Origin: Undaria pinnatifida | Taxonomy: Eukaryota; Sar; Phaeophyceae; Laminariales; Alariaceae | Length of the DNA: 64,000 bases | NCBI GenBank assembly: GCA_012845835.1 | Contig: JABAKD010000025.1 | Coordinates: 5,092,319-5,156,318, forward strand | Direction of reading: 5' to 3' | Part shown: positions 62,471 to 64,000 of the stretch, one piece after another | How the letters are laid out: every line of letters starts with the position of its first letter | Position numbering within the stretch: the stretch's first letter is position 1 | Program-made: the position numbers and the translations under genes | Notes under the pieces: model-generated | Databases searched by the model: none | What the model was told of the DNA's origin: nothing | Seen by the model: the letters and a program-made list of their open reading frames with translations, nothing else

Positions 62471-62841
62471 TGTTAAGGTATTAATGGGGTATTAGTCCGT
62501 TCGACCACTTGCATAAGGTTAACCAATAGCTTACCCAAACTAAGCCTTATAACACTCTCCCCCCCTGAAACGGCGAAACAGCAGGTCGGCCGGATATACG
62601 GGCGGACCTGTCAATATCCAAGCCGTTTCATTTCCTGGGTATACCGGGGAGAGTATTTTTCAAGTTCGACATGGGGAAAGTCTGAAAAGGTTTATTATGG
62701 TGGATATGGGATTTGAACCCACGACCCAAATAACCCATGGTCTGCCGACGACGCCATTTGTTAAGGTATTACTGGGTATTAATCCGTTTGACCACTTGCA
62801 AAAGGTTAACCAATAGCTTACCCAAACTAAGCCTTATAACA
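62471..62841 (-). mobile_element. TRIM retrotransposon copy
   Basis: LTRs 62471-62554 and 62759-62841, interior as in the other copies; CTCA occurs immediately outside both ends and is a likely target duplication. Confidence 0.9.
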
Positions 62842-63441
62842 CTCACCCACCGTACTGTATACTACTGCACAGACGATGCTACTGTTTCAACTAAATAAGA
62901 ACACATAATCACATATGTTGATAACAAAACTACAGTGCCCAAATCACACATGTTTATGTGCCGGTTCTATAGAGTCACACACATATCTTGGTTAAATAAA
63001 TAGCACATATTATACATGTTGGTCATGTAGCAGAGCACTGCAGTACCTACGAAGCCACTACCAGGTAAGAGCCATTCCACGGTAATGTGTTAAATCAAAG
63101 GTGGGGGACACAGAGTGCCCCCTGCAGGTCTGCCAATTGAGCAGGTCCTCGGAGAGTACTCACTTTCGTTCCTTCGTAGAGATGTGTAGCTTTATTCGTT
63201 TCCACCAGAGCCCGGGATAGCTTCTGAGATCGGAGGCGCGTGCCTCCGATCTAATTCCTAACTTCCCCGAATATAAACCGCCAACCTTATCATACGAAAC
63301 CCATCCAAGTGATCTCAAATTCGGATACCTACAGGCCTTTCGAGGCCGTATCTTAACAAATGGCCGCACTTTTTTTGGGCCAAGCGTTTCTGACCGGTTG
63401 AGCTCCTGAAGCGTGAAACTATTGGATAGTAGTGTAATAAG
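62842..63441. other. Geneless stretch between two TRIM copies
   Basis: 63095-63160 is related to the 52800 repeat (CCTGCAGGTCTGCC); 63390-63441 is the left part of the dispersed repeat interrupted by the next TRIM. Confidence 0.55.
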
Positions 63442-63821
63442 TGTTAAGGTTTTAGTGGGGTATAATTGGTCCGTTTGACCACTTGCAAAAGGTTGACCAA
63501 TAGCTTACCCAAACTAAGACTTATAACACTGACCCCCCCTGAAACGGCGGGAGAGCAGGTCGGCCGGATATACGGGCGGACCTTTTCAATATCCACGCCG
63601 TTTCATTTCCTGGAGATACCAGGGAGAGTGTCTTTCAAGTTCGACATGCATGGGGAAAATCTGAAAAGTTTATTATTGTGGATGGTGGGGATCGAACCCA
63701 CGACCCAAAAACCCATGGTCTGCAGGCGACATTTTTTTGTCAAGGTTTTAGTGGGGTATTAGTCCGTTTGACCACTTGCAAAAGGTTAACCAATAGCTTA
63801 CCCAAACTAAGCCTTATAACA
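63442..63821 (-). mobile_element. TRIM retrotransposon copy nested in a dispersed repeat
   Basis: LTRs 63442-63528 and 63738-63821. The flanks rejoin to match 41868-42075, which lacks the element. Confidence 0.92.
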
Positions 63822-63985
63822 TAAAGTTACGAGTACGTCTGTTTCGAGGACTAACGCATAGAAACCTTGGTCGGGGTGCGCGAACGAATGCCTCCGAGGT
63901 CATGTAGTACCGGGTGAGATACTGACCTCCTCGTGCTAGGAGCTCAGCAAATTCTTAGAATCTGCTGCACCCCTATGGGATGACT
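63822..63985 (+). repeat. Right part of the dispersed repeat interrupted by a TRIM
   Basis: Continues GTTACGAGTAC...CTGCACCCCTA as at 41918-42070. Confidence 0.82.
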
Positions 63986-64000
63986 CCTAAGTCGCACACC

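Overview
This is a eukaryotic, intron-rich, repeat-rich nuclear window. The best guess is a brown alga or another ochrophyte alga with a red-derived complex plastid. The reasons are very long introns in phase-consistent genes, TTAGGG-like interstitial repeats, and a first exon pair that reads as an ER signal peptide followed by an Asn-Ala-Phe (ASAFAP-like) plastid-import motif. Species is not determined.

Only two genes could be rebuilt from sequence. (1) A minus-strand M16 metallopeptidase of the insulin-degrading-enzyme (IDE) class occupies 48799 down to 10791: 38 kb for 23 exons and 3,333 coding bases (1,110 residues). Every junction keeps frame. The zinc site HFCEH lies at residues 193-197 and the third ligand Glu at about 274, the same 81-residue spacing as in human IDE. 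The LRT..QLGY substrate-binding segment is intact. Two introns are GC-AG. (2) A plus-strand gene at 1902-6187 (5' end outside the window or unrecognised) encodes the second half of a WW domain, a PPPYS motif and a Cys-rich membrane segment, followed by a short C-terminal exon. The two genes converge across 6.2-10.8 kb of repeats.

The most unusual property is the make-up of the introns. At six or more places the edge of a real exon, with its splice site, is present again as a tandem series of decaying copies in the adjoining intron: IDE exons 6, 13, 14, 15 and 20, and the WW gene's last exon, with a weaker case at its WW exon. Intron 14 carries copies of both flanking exon edges. At exons 6 and 13 the copies are interleaved with telomere-like TTAGGG repeats whose G-rich strand runs away from the exon in both cases.

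Other layers: LINE 3' ends lying against acceptor pyrimidine tracts; TRIM retrotransposons with about 85-bp LTRs, two with empty-site paralogues in the same window; several MITE families, one with TTAA target sites; and many micro- and minisatellites. The region 48.8-64 kb upstream of the IDE gene has no gene I can support. It holds duplicated repeats, a TRIM array, a 1.5-kb minisatellite built on the palindrome CTCGATAATCGAG, and a diverged long-period repeat field.
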